Source: Christiangramia crocea (lineage in GTDB: Bacteria; Bacteroidota; Bacteroidia; Flavobacteriales; Flavobacteriaceae). From it: a DNA stretch of 64,000 bases. Below the pieces are notes generated by a model that did not search any database, had not been told where the DNA came from, and saw nothing but the letters and a program-made list of their open reading frames with translations. This document shows, one piece after another, positions 16,373 through 24,593 of this stretch (position 1 is the first letter of the stretch; each line of letters starts with the position of its first letter). The stretch spans positions 496,001 to 560,000 of the forward strand of contig NZ_JAJSON010000025.1 in NCBI RefSeq assembly GCF_022410465.1. Direction: 5' to 3'. The translations under genes were made by a program, and so were the position numbers.

Positions 16373-18125
16373 GACAGTAAATATAAATCTTGCCGGCATT
16401 TTCTTTCATATAGATGAGGATGCGTATGCCAAGCTACAGCGTTATCTGGACGCTATCAGGCATTCCTTTTCCAATACACAGGGGCGTGATGAGATCATCT
16501 CAGATATCGAAGCTCGCATTGCTGAATTATTTAATGAAAAGGTTAAAAATGAACGTCAGGTAATAAGCATTAAAGAAGTAGAAGAAGTCATTGCCATTAT
16601 GGGACAACCCGAAGATTATATGGTAGATGAAGAGATCTTCGAAGACGAACCCAAGAAGACTCAGTCCACAAAAACCGTTGGAAAAAAGCTATTCAGGGAT
16701 CCTGAAACGGGCTATGTAGGTGGTGTATCATCAGGGCTGGGACATTATCTTGGAATTGAAGCCATATGGATAAGATTGTTATGGATCTTATTAACCATTT
16801 TCTCCACCGGAGCTTTTGTACTGATATACATCGCTTTCTGGATCTTTGTCCCTGAAGCCAAAACCACAGCAGATAAGCTGGCAATGCGCGGAGAGGAGGT
16901 TACCATCAGCAATATCGAGAAAAAGATACGCGAGGGTTTTCACGAAGTTTCAGATAGTATAAAAAATGTAGACTACGACAGGTATGGCAAACAGGCTAGT
17001 GCCGGTGCCAGCTCTGCCGCTACAACCCTTGGTAATATCATCAAGTTCTGTCTGAAACTATTTGTAAAATTCGTAGGTATATTATTGTTATTAATCGCAG
17101 GGTCAACCCTGATAGCTTTATTCGTGGGGCTGTTTGCCGTTGGAACCTTTGGAATCATTGAAGCTCCCTGGACAGATTATGTAGACATGGTCAACACCGG
17201 GGCACCACTCTGGGTACTATCACTGCTATGTTTCTTTGCAGTAGGAATCCCATTCTTCTTCCTTTTTGTACTTGGATTGAAGATTCTGGTGAAAAACCTG
17301 AAATCGATAGGCAGGATCGCGTTGTTAACGCTACTAGGAGTCTGGTTAATATCCATTATAGGCTTAAGCGTAATCGGTATTTCACAGGCTACTAACAGGG
17401 CCTTTGACGGAGATGTTGCAAGCACCGAAAAACTGAACATCATGCCTACCGATACGCTCTTTCTGCGTATGCGCAACAATCCTGAATATACCGGGAGAAC
17501 CTGGCGAAGTTCAGATTTCAGGATAGCTTATGATAACGGTAATAAGGTGATCGTTGGAAATGATATTCGCTTGATTGTGAAGTCTACCAAAGATTCTCTT
17601 GGGAAAATTGAAGTGGTAAAGTCGGCTGAAGGAAAGGATATTCAGGATGCACGGACAAGAGCAGAGAATATCAAATATTCCACCAGTCTTATAGGAAATG
17701 AGCTATTATTAGATAGTTACTTTACTTCAGACTCCGGTTACGGATACCGCGATCAGGAAGTACAGGTAACTCTTTTCCTGCCTGAAGGAACCACTTTGTA
17801 TGCAGATGAGAACACCTCCTCTTTTCACAGAAATACCGATTATTATGGTGATATTCTTATAAGCGGTGAAGAAGGACATTTTCTGAAAATTATTGAAAAT
17901 GAAACTTCCTGTGAAGACTGTCCGGAAGATACCTGGGAAGATTCGGAAGACGACACCTGGGATGAAAACAGTGAAGACTGGGACAGTTCAGATGATTTCA
18001 ATGCGAGGGTTAATATAAATGGAGAAGAACTTAATATAAAAGTGAATGACGAAGGTCTGGAAGTGAACGATCAAAAAGTTGATCGTGTAAGAATAGACAG
18101 TAATGGAATTGAAATAAACAATTAA
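16365..18125 (+). CDS. PspC domain membrane protein with C-terminal adhesin-like domain
   Basis: The 586-residue protein has a helical N-terminus (about 1-90). A PspC domain lies near residues 105-170 (GYVGGVSSGLGHYLGIEAIWIRLLW), with a second, multi-helix region at 220-345 (IILLLIAGSTLIALFVGLF). The C-terminal part is periplasmic and ends in a highly acidic segment (DCPEDTWEDSEDDTWDEN) followed by a repeat-like tail. PspC proteins respond to membrane stress and change how the membrane is held together. It sits in the PadR operon. Confidence 0.85.
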   Translation: MNKTVNINLAGIFFHIDEDAYAKLQRYLDAIRHSFSNTQGRDEIISDIEARIAELFNEKVKNERQVISIKEVEEVIAIMGQPEDYMVDEEIFEDEPKKTQSTKTVGKKLFRDPETGYVGGVSSGLGHYLGIEAIWIRLLWILLTIFSTGAFVLIYIAFWIFVPEAKTTADKLAMRGEEVTISNIEKKIREGFHEVSDSIKNVDYDRYGKQASAGASSAATTLGNIIKFCLKLFVKFVGILLLLIAGSTLIALFVGLFAVGTFGIIEAPWTDYVDMVNTGAPLWVLSLLCFFAVGIPFFFLFVLGLKILVKNLKSIGRIALLTLLGVWLISIIGLSVIGISQATNRAFDGDVASTEKLNIMPTDTLFLRMRNNPEYTGRTWRSSDFRIAYDNGNKVIVGNDIRLIVKSTKDSLGKIEVVKSAEGKDIQDARTRAENIKYSTSLIGNELLLDSYFTSDSGYGYRDQEVQVTLFLPEGTTLYADENTSSFHRNTDYYGDILISGEEGHFLKIIENETSCEDCPEDTWEDSEDDTWDENSEDWDSSDDFNARVNINGEELNIKVNDEGLEVNDQKVDRVRIDSNGIEINN

Positions 18126-18127
18126 TC

Positions 18128-18283
18128 ATGGGCACTCTCATCAATCTATTAATAAGTTTCATCATGAGTGTGTTATTCGGACACCAGATAAAAGAACCGA
18201 ATACCGCTCACAACGAATTGCAGAAAGATAAAATAGAAGTCTTTCAACAACTCAAGGCCCAGCAGCAATTGCTGGAATGCTAA
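18128..18283 (+). CDS. 51-residue micro-ORF at the end of the PspC operon
   Basis: The frame starts 2 bp after the PspC stop, encodes 51 residues and ends 9 bp before a strong terminator. It has a hydrophobic N-terminal half (MGTLINLLISFIMSVLFG) and a polar, Gln-rich helical C-terminus (FQQLKAQQQLLEC). The spacing is operon-like and the hydrophobic start would target the membrane. Function unknown; it may be a small regulator of the PspC protein. Confidence 0.6.
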   Translation: MGTLINLLISFIMSVLFGHQIKEPNTAHNELQKDKIEVFQQLKAQQQLLEC

Positions 18284-18292
18284 CCGACCATC

Positions 18293-18320
18293 AAAAAAGC
18301 CTCCTTTGGGAGGCTTTTTC
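18293..18320 (+). terminator. Rho-independent terminator of the PadR-PspC operon
   Basis: AAAAAAGCCTCC and GGGAGGCTTTTT form a strong stem with a short T-rich loop and a following T-run, 9 bp after the micro-ORF stop. Confidence 0.85.
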
Positions 18321-18348
18321 TATATTTGATATATTTCAATCAATTCTT

Positions 18349-19191
18349 ATGATAAGAAAACTACCCTTTTTACTACTCATTATCCTTTGTTCCTGCAAAG
18401 CTCAGGAAAAAATAAAAGGAAGCAGGAACGTAAAAACCGAACAATATAACCTCACCTCTTTCCACTCAGTCCAGCTGGCCGGAGAATTTGAAGTAGGAAT
18501 TCTAAAAGGTGGCCGACCCATGATTGAGGTTACGGCCGATGACAACCTTCATGACCTCATACAAAGTGAGGTTGTGGATGGTATACTCTATATCAAACCT
18601 GTCAAGGAATTCAGCAGGACCAAATCCCAGGAGATCAGGATCACTTTTTCGGATACACTTAGAAATATAAAAATTTCAGATAAGGTTGTATTAGAATCTC
18701 TCCAGGACCTGTATTTCGGTGATTTCCAATTAGAGACCAAAGATGGCTCGCAGGCATATATGACCCTAACCGCGAAAAGCTTTAATCTTATTCACGGAGA
18801 TGATTCCAGAGCCGAGCTCAATGTCACTGCACAGGAAGTGTATTATCAGTTAAACCAGTCCTCTAAAGTTGAAGCACTGGTTAATTCATCTGTTTTCAAA
18901 GTTGATATTTACGAAAAAGCTGCTGCCAGGATAGATGGTGAGATTAAAGAATTTGAACTCAGAGCAGACCAGTCTGCAGAATTCGATGGTGAAAACCTCA
19001 CCTGCATCAATGCTGTTGTACTTGCTCAGGGTGATTCGGAAAATAAGCTTAACATTACCGAAAATCTTCAATTAAGAGCCAAGGATAAAAGTGAAACAGA
19101 GATCTTCAACGATCCCCAGATAGATTTGATCGAGTTTACAGGCGAAGCCGTTATTGCTAAAAAGGATTTTGGTAAAGGCCTTTTTAGATAG
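18349..19191 (+). CDS. DUF2807 (head GIN domain) lipoprotein
   Basis: This 280-residue protein has a lipoprotein signal (IRKLPFLLLIILCSCKAQ) and a DUF2807-type beta-helix-like domain with the family start GSRNVKTEQYNLTSFHSVQLAG. I start at the ATG at 18349; a longer frame upstream runs through the terminator. DUF2807 proteins are exported, often follow PspC genes and have no known activity. Here it is separated from the PspC operon by a terminator, so its expression may be independent or by read-through. Confidence 0.85.
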   Translation: MIRKLPFLLLIILCSCKAQEKIKGSRNVKTEQYNLTSFHSVQLAGEFEVGILKGGRPMIEVTADDNLHDLIQSEVVDGILYIKPVKEFSRTKSQEIRITFSDTLRNIKISDKVVLESLQDLYFGDFQLETKDGSQAYMTLTAKSFNLIHGDDSRAELNVTAQEVYYQLNQSSKVEALVNSSVFKVDIYEKAAARIDGEIKEFELRADQSAEFDGENLTCINAVVLAQGDSENKLNITENLQLRAKDKSETEIFNDPQIDLIEFTGEAVIAKKDFGKGLFR

Positions 19192-19272
19192 CATTATCCT
19201 AAAGTTTTCAAAATTCTGAATGCTTAATTCTAGGATTGAATAGTTTTACAGTGAATTTTTAAATCAAATATT

Positions 19273-19572
19273 ATGAAGTATTTATTTAAAACCAGCTTAT
19301 GTATCCTGGCTCTTAGTATAGGATTTGTTTCATGTAGAGATTCCGAAAAGGAGGATGAGAAAACCGAAGTCCAGGAACTTATGGAAGATCCGGACAATAA
19401 AGTTGAAGTGAAGGACGATGGTAATAAGATAAAGATCGAGACCGCTGAAGGCGATGAGATCAAAATAAAAATGGATGATGGTGAATACAAGAAGAAAGTA
19501 GACAGAGCTGATGGCAGCGAATCTAAACTAAAAATAGAAGACGGAGAGGTTAAGAAGAAAACAGATAACTGA
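19273..19572 (+). CDS. Small repetitive, charged lipoprotein
   Basis: This 99-residue protein has a lipobox (signal ending SIGFVSC). Almost all of the rest is made of charged repeats with alternating Lys and Asp/Glu (DDGNKIKIETAEGDEIKIKM and DDGEYKKKVDRADGSESKLK). This resembles short beta-strand repeats of about 18-20 residues. I know no named family. It lies 82 bp after the DUF2807 gene and ends at the bidirectional hairpin region. Confidence 0.65.
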   Translation: MKYLFKTSLCILALSIGFVSCRDSEKEDEKTEVQELMEDPDNKVEVKDDGNKIKIETAEGDEIKIKMDDGEYKKKVDRADGSESKLKIEDGEVKKKTDN

Positions 19573-19594
19573 TCCTTCTATATCTATTCAAATA

Positions 19595-19732
19595 AAAAGA
19601 GGCCGTCTAAAAAGTCTTTGATGCCGTCATTGCGAGAAACGAAGTAATCTATTCATAATGACCTCCAACGAGGAGATTACTTCACTTTGTTCGGAATGAC
19701 CTCTATATCTGACTTTTTAGACGGCCTCTTTT
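19595..19732. terminator. Bidirectional terminator whose loop carries a REP-like repeat
   Basis: A 22-bp perfect inverted repeat (arms at 19595-19616 and 19711-19732, core GGCCGTCTAAAAAG) separates the convergent 99-residue gene and trxB. The 94-bp loop contains one degenerate copy of the GTCATTGCGAG/GAGATTACTTC repeat family (19626-19701). The outer arms look like a normal terminator opened up by insertion of the repeat. Confidence 0.7.
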
Positions 19733-19750
19733 ATCTTTATTTCAATGTAA

Positions 19751-20743
19751 TTAAGCGTTGATCTGCTTTTCTTCCGCATTTTCTTCTTCCATATGGCTAT
19801 CTTTTTCAGCGAGGTAACGCTCAGCATCAAGTGCTGCCATACAGCCAGTTCCAGCCGCAGTTACCGCCTGGCGATATTCCTTATCCTGAACATCTCCTGA
19901 GGCAAACACGCCAGGAATATTTGTTTTTGTGGATTTTCCCTTAGTGATAAGGTATCCGGTATCGTCCATATCCAGCTGGCCTTTGAAAATCTCAGTATTA
20001 GGTTTATGACCAATGGCCACAAAGAATCCTGTAATTTTGATCTCTTCCTTCTCCCCGGTCTGATTATTTACCATTCTAAGGCCTTCCACAACCTGATCTC
20101 CAAGGATCTCTTCAGCTTCAGTATTATACCTTACTTCAAGGTTCCTGGTATTATCTACCCTGTGCTGCATGGCTTTAGAAGCCCTCATATAATCTTTTCT
20201 AACCAGCATTGTCACTTTGTTACAGATATTTGCCAGATAAGTAGCCTCTTCTGCTGCGGTATCACCACCTCCTACGATGGCAACATCCTGACCTTTGTAA
20301 AAGAAACCGTCACACACGGCACAAGCAGAAACCCCGCCTCCTCTTAGTCTTTGCTCACTTGGCAATCCAAGATATTTTGCCGTAGCTCCGGTAGAGATAA
20401 TAATAGTTTCAGCTTCCACCCATGTTGAGTTATCTACACAGGCCCTGTGAATACCACCCACTTCTTTAGAGAGTTCCACTTCAGTAACCATCCCTATTCT
20501 AACCTGGGTTCCAAAACGCTCTGCCTGTTGCTGAAGATCCATCATCATTTTTGGCCCATCGATACCCTCCGGATATCCCGGAAAATTATCAACCTCGGTA
20601 GTGGTGGTAAGTTGTCCTCCCGGCTCCATCCCGGTATATAAAACTGGTTTAAGGTCTGCACGGGAAGCATAGATCGCAGCCGTATATCCGGCAGGGCCCG
20701 ACCCGATGATCAAACACTTAATTCTCTCTATAGTATCACTCAT
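19751..20743 (-). CDS. trxB: Thioredoxin reductase
   Basis: This is a 330-residue FAD/NADPH-dependent thioredoxin-disulfide reductase. The flavin motif GSGPAGY lies at residues 14-20, the redox-active pair is C141 and C144 (SACAVCDG), the NADPH motif is VGGGDTAAEE (about 157-166) and the C-terminal flavin motif is ASGDV. The last residues are acidic and polar (EEENAEEKQINA). It reduces cytosolic thioredoxin. It is a single gene, ending at the hairpin carrying the inserted repeat. Confidence 0.95.
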   Translation of the reverse strand: MSDTIERIKCLIIGSGPAGYTAAIYASRADLKPVLYTGMEPGGQLTTTTEVDNFPGYPEGIDGPKMMMDLQQQAERFGTQVRIGMVTEVELSKEVGGIHRACVDNSTWVEAETIIISTGATAKYLGLPSEQRLRGGGVSACAVCDGFFYKGQDVAIVGGGDTAAEEATYLANICNKVTMLVRKDYMRASKAMQHRVDNTRNLEVRYNTEAEEILGDQVVEGLRMVNNQTGEKEEIKITGFFVAIGHKPNTEIFKGQLDMDDTGYLITKGKSTKTNIPGVFASGDVQDKEYRQAVTAAGTGCMAALDAERYLAEKDSHMEEENAEEKQINA

Positions 20744-20887
20744 TTTTTTTAATTTTTGGCTTCTGTAAAAGTAGGGAGTTTAGGTTAAAACTTACACCTA
20801 ATGTTATTAAGATAGTTTATTTGTTGATAAACCCTAAAAATAAAGGCAGAAAACTGCCCGGGTTCCAGCAAATTTAAAAGATAAATT

Positions 20888-20895
20888 TACCTTTG
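20888..20895 (+). promoter_or_regulatory. Candidate -7 box immediately upstream of the TRIC gene
   Basis: TACCTTTG matches TAnnTTTG and ends only 6 bases before the ATG at 20902. A promoter here would give a nearly leaderless mRNA. The -33 region is not convincing. Confidence 0.35.
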
Positions 20896-20901
20896 CCAAG
20901 G

Positions 20902-21534
20902 ATGGAATTGAGTTTATTTAACATACTGGATATACTGGGAACCATTGCGTTTGCTATTTCAGGAGCGCTTTCTGCAATGAACCGGCGGCTGGATCTTTTC
21001 GGGATTTTCATCATAGCTTTTGTGACGGCCATTGGCGGAGGTACACTTAGAGATTTACTTATAGGAAGTACACCGGTGACCTGGATGGAAAATATAGTAT
21101 ACGTATATCTTATAGGTTTGGTTACCATACTGGCAATTGTATTCAGAAATAAACTATTCTATCTTAGGAAATCGCTGTTCCTCTTTGATACCATTGGTCT
21201 CGGTGTGTTTACCATTACCGGAGTGGAAACAGGTATACAAAATGATCTTAACCCAATCATTTCCATCGCACTGGGAGCGATGACGGGGACTTTTGGCGGG
21301 GTGATAAGAGATATTCTTTGTAATGAAATTCCTGTGATATTTAGAAAAGAAATATATGCCACCGCCTGTATTATAGGTGCCTTTACCTATGTGGTTCTTT
21401 ATGATCTGGGAGTGAACTCCGACATCATCTACCTGGCAACCACTCTAATTGTAATAAGTATTCGACTCGTTGTAGTAAAATATCATATCTCTTTACCATC
21501 ATTTTACCTTTCTTCCGAGAGGAATTCCGATTAA
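20902..21534 (+). CDS. Trimeric intracellular cation (TRIC) channel-type protein (UPF0126)
   Basis: This 210-residue membrane protein is built of two related halves, each with a glycine-rich signature (AIGGGTLRDLLIGSTPV and GTFGGVIRDILCNEIPVIF), as in bacterial TRIC-type cation channels. About seven helices are expected. The frame could begin at a TTG three codons upstream, but the ATG before ELSLFNILDILG is the better start. The ion carried in this organism is not known. Confidence 0.9.
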   Translation: MELSLFNILDILGTIAFAISGALSAMNRRLDLFGIFIIAFVTAIGGGTLRDLLIGSTPVTWMENIVYVYLIGLVTILAIVFRNKLFYLRKSLFLFDTIGLGVFTITGVETGIQNDLNPIISIALGAMTGTFGGVIRDILCNEIPVIFRKEIYATACIIGAFTYVVLYDLGVNSDIIYLATTLIVISIRLVVVKYHISLPSFYLSSERNSD

Positions 21535-21606
21535 ACCCTCGTTAATTTCAAATGTACATACCTGAATATCAATAGTTTCAGTATCTTTATAAAAAGCTTC
21601 TCGAAA

Positions 21607-22320
21607 ATGAAAAGGCACGCCGAAATAGTGATCGTGGAAAATGATATTCCCATGGCGGCGAAATTATCATTGACACTTAATGAACTTGGTTACAGGATTA
21701 CAGGAATATTCTCGCGAGCCAAAGATGCGCTTTTCTTCATCGAACAGGAACCTCCAGACCTTATTCTTCTGGACGATAGCTTAAAAGGACAGCTTAATGG
21801 AATGGAATCTGAAGGAAGCGATCCCAAAAAAGAAACCTCTATCATTTATTTTAATAAAGAACAAAGTTCTCAGAGCATACATAAACTACTGCCCTCCGGA
21901 AAAAACATAAGTAAAGGAATTCTAAAAAAAGAGATCAGGGAATCTTTTAAGAGACTAAGAAAGAAATACAGCCTAAAGAAATCTCCAAAGGCTGAACATT
22001 CATTTCTAAATGATCGGATCTTTGTAAGATATAAAGATACAATGGTTAAAATTTCCCTCAATGAAATTCAGTTCATTGAGGCTGACAGGAACTACTGCAA
22101 AGTATTTACAAAAGATCGCCAGTATCTTCTGGTTACAACTTTAAAAGAAGTCGCCAGTAAGCTTCCTAATAAACGCTTCTTAAGAATACATCGATCCTAT
22201 ATCGCTAATCTTTCACATATCGATGAGATTGGTGGTAATCACGTAGTGATCTCAGGCCGGTCATTACCAATGAGCAAAAACATGAGAACTGAACTCTTCA
22301 AACATCTTCAGGTCATCTAA
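21607..22320 (+). CDS. LytTR-type response regulator
   Basis: This 237-residue protein has an N-terminal receiver domain (about 1-75, IVIVENDIPMAAKL and LILLDDSLKG). A positively charged linker follows, then a C-terminal LytTR DNA-binding domain (about 140-237, NEIQFIEADRNYCKVFTKD and LRIHRSYIANLSHIDEI). The receiver seems shortened: after the phospho-acceptor loop the usual second half is not evident, so it may not be controlled by classical phosphorylation. No kinase gene is adjacent. A two-turn direct repeat just after the gene may be its binding site. Confidence 0.88.
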   Translation: MKRHAEIVIVENDIPMAAKLSLTLNELGYRITGIFSRAKDALFFIEQEPPDLILLDDSLKGQLNGMESEGSDPKKETSIIYFNKEQSSQSIHKLLPSGKNISKGILKKEIRESFKRLRKKYSLKKSPKAEHSFLNDRIFVRYKDTMVKISLNEIQFIEADRNYCKVFTKDRQYLLVTTLKEVASKLPNKRFLRIHRSYIANLSHIDEIGGNHVVISGRSLPMSKNMRTELFKHLQVI

Positions 22321-22334
22321 TAATCCTTCTAAAT

Positions 22335-22371
22335 CCTTTCGGTAAATAATTATTGCCTTTCGGAAAGTATT
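22335..22371. promoter_or_regulatory. Direct repeat with 21-bp period, candidate LytTR operator
   Basis: CCTTTCGGTAAATAAT (22335-22350) and CCTTTCGGAAAGTATT (22356-22371) share 13 of 16 bases and are offset by 21 bp, two helical turns. LytTR proteins such as AgrA bind direct repeats spaced this way. The pair lies between the LytTR gene and the start of the secreted-protein operon. Confidence 0.45.
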
Positions 22372-22447
22372 CCGGCATGCCTGTCCTTTTTGGATTGGCC
22401 TGCCTCAAAATACTTCCTAAATTCTCCTCTTATTTATTAACCAAAAA

Positions 22448-23224
22448 ATGGAAGTGATGAAATCAACCAAACAAAATTTAACAGCAATTATACTGATGCT
22501 GTTTATCTGTATTTCGATCTATGCTCAAAACGACAGGTACCAATTATATGTGGTGCATGAAGATCATGTTAAAGACGGGATGCAAAGCATGCATGATCAG
22601 GCTGACAAGGTGCTTATGGAAGCCGCAAAGGAGCATAACATGAAAGGTATGAACTGGATAACCTTTCAGACAGATGATAACAGGGTAATGTACCTCTCTC
22701 CTATTGAAAATATGGCCGAGCTGGATAAAAACCCCTTCGAGGATCTTGAAAAGAAAATGGGGAAGGATAAGTTTGAAAAGCTTTTTGAAGATTATCAGGG
22801 CACCTATACCAAACATGGTGATTATATTCTAAGATTAGACAAAGAGCTTTCTTATATGCCAGATGGTATTACACAAACGCCTGCAGGTCAGAATTACAGG
22901 GAACTCACCTATTACTGGATTCCGCCGGGAGAAGGTGAAAAAGCCGAACAGTTAGCCCGGGGAGTAAAAGAGCTTTATTCTAAAAAAGGTTCCAAGATTC
23001 ATTACCGGGTCTATAAAAGTGGTTTCGGGAATATGGGGAATTACTATATGGTTGCCGTTGCTGCGGAAAGTCCTGAGGCTATGGAGAAAATGCGTGAGGA
23101 GAATATGGAATTACTCGGAGAGGAAGGAAAGAAATTATTCGATGAAATAGAGAATAGCACCTCAAAACAGGAAAGAGTAACCGGTTATTTAAAACCTGAA
23201 CTATCGTACGTTACCAATAATTAG
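22448..23224 (+). CDS. Secreted protein, first of two tandem paralogues
   Basis: This 258-residue protein has a signal peptide (TAIILMLFICISIYAQ, mature from about residue 27). The mature part shows two similar halves with short hydrophobic strands (YQLYVVHEDHVKDGM and YYWIPPGEGEKAEQ), resembling dimeric alpha-beta barrel domains of the antibiotic-biosynthesis-monooxygenase type, but no family assignment is certain. It shares with the next gene the blocks LSYMPDG and GSKxHYRxYxSGFGNMGNYY. First gene of a four-gene operon. Confidence 0.75.
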   Translation: MEVMKSTKQNLTAIILMLFICISIYAQNDRYQLYVVHEDHVKDGMQSMHDQADKVLMEAAKEHNMKGMNWITFQTDDNRVMYLSPIENMAELDKNPFEDLEKKMGKDKFEKLFEDYQGTYTKHGDYILRLDKELSYMPDGITQTPAGQNYRELTYYWIPPGEGEKAEQLARGVKELYSKKGSKIHYRVYKSGFGNMGNYYMVAVAAESPEAMEKMREENMELLGEEGKKLFDEIENSTSKQERVTGYLKPELSYVTNN

Positions 23225-23273
23225 CATATCTGAACTTTTATTTAACTAAATATCAATCATAAAAACCATTATC

Positions 23274-24062
23274 ATGAAAATCATTCAAAAATTCGGGGCT
23301 TTATTTTTCTGCCTCACCATGTCAATTGGCCTATGGGCTCAGGAAACTAAGAATCAGGCATTCTGGATCCATGAAGATAAGGTAAAACCTTCTATGATCG
23401 CAGAATATGATAAAGTCTCTAAGGACTTTGTTGAAATCTGTAAAAAACATGATCTAAAAGATGTAGAATGGTCTGTAGCCCAAATGGACGACGGCACTTT
23501 TATGTCTATTACTCCTATTGAAGATCTGGCTGATATCCAGAACATTTCTTTTAATCCCTTAAGGGAAAAGATGGGAGACGAAGAGTTTTCAAAGATCTTT
23601 GAGAAATTCAATAAATGTTATGATAAGCATGGAGATTATGTGGCTATACTAAACAGTGAGCTTTCTTATATGCCCGATGGACTTACAACTGAAACTGCCG
23701 GAAAAAATTATCGCGTCTGGCACCGTATGGAGGTGACTCCCGCAAATATTCAGGATCTAAGAGGGAAAATGAAGGAATTAAAAACCCTTTTTGCTGACAA
23801 AGGCTCAAAGATGCACTATCGCATTTATCACAGCGGATTTGGCAATATGGGAAATTATTATGTTGCGGTGATCTCGGCAAAAGATGCCCAGGATTACGAT
23901 AGGATGTCTGACGAAAATAACAAATTACTCGGTGCAGATGGTCAGAAACTTTTCGAAGAAATGTTTGATTATGTGGAAGCATATTCGGTAAAACGAGGAG
24001 GTATGCGACCAGATCTGGCCTACAAGGGCGCTCCAAGCGGTACTAAGATCACCAAAAATTAA
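23274..24062 (+). CDS. Secreted protein, second tandem paralogue
   Basis: This 262-residue protein is colinear with the preceding gene product (WIHEDKVKPSMIAEYDKV, then ELSYMPDG and SKMHYRIYHSGFGNMGNYY). It has its own signal peptide (KFGALFFCLTMSIGLWAQ). Divergence is large enough for an old duplication, but the SGFGNMGNYY block is nearly invariant, pointing to a conserved functional site. It is followed 4 bp later by the NTF2-like gene. Confidence 0.75.
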   Translation: MKIIQKFGALFFCLTMSIGLWAQETKNQAFWIHEDKVKPSMIAEYDKVSKDFVEICKKHDLKDVEWSVAQMDDGTFMSITPIEDLADIQNISFNPLREKMGDEEFSKIFEKFNKCYDKHGDYVAILNSELSYMPDGLTTETAGKNYRVWHRMEVTPANIQDLRGKMKELKTLFADKGSKMHYRIYHSGFGNMGNYYVAVISAKDAQDYDRMSDENNKLLGADGQKLFEEMFDYVEAYSVKRGGMRPDLAYKGAPSGTKITKN

Positions 24063-24066
24063 GCAA

Positions 24067-24585
24067 ATGAAAAAGCTAATAATATTAAGCCTTTTTATAG
24101 GCCTGATCTCATGGTCATGCAAAGATGCCAATGAAGATAAGGAGCTTAGATATACCCAGGATTCTGAAGAGATCAACACCCTGAAGGCTGCCATTAGTGA
24201 TTATGAAAAAGGAGATTGGGAATCTATGAAATCACATTATGCCGATACGGCTCAGATTTTTCATAACAGCAAGGAAGGACAAGATATAGATGCAACTATT
24301 AATTCACATAAAGAATCCCTTACAGGATTATCGAATTATGGATTTTTAGATGAGGAGGAAGAATTTGAAATGGTTTTAACCGATGATGATCATACCTGGG
24401 TAAATTACTGGGGTGACTGGCAAGGAACTATTTCAGGCAGTAATGAAGAAATAATAATTCCTGTTCATTTAACGGCTCGTTTTGTAGATGGGAAAATTGT
24501 AAGAGAATATGGTTACTGGGATAATTCGGCGATGATGATGGCCATGCAGACAGCAGATACTACCAGAACTGATACCATTAATTGA
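24067..24585 (+). CDS. NTF2/SnoaL-like lipoprotein
   Basis: This 172-residue protein has a lipobox (LFIGLISWSCKD). The domain fits the SnoaL/nuclear-transport-factor-2-like fold: an N-terminal helix (LKAAISDYEKGDWESMKSHY), then TAQIFHNS and several strands with conserved aromatics (HTWVNYWGDWQG and REYGYWDNSAMM). The fold often binds small ligands, but no catalytic residues can be named. Third gene of the operon, coupled to the cupin gene. Confidence 0.78.
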   Translation: MKKLIILSLFIGLISWSCKDANEDKELRYTQDSEEINTLKAAISDYEKGDWESMKSHYADTAQIFHNSKEGQDIDATINSHKESLTGLSNYGFLDEEEEFEMVLTDDDHTWVNYWGDWQGTISGSNEEIIIPVHLTARFVDGKIVREYGYWDNSAMMMAMQTADTTRTDTIN

Positions 24586-24593
24586 CAGAGATC

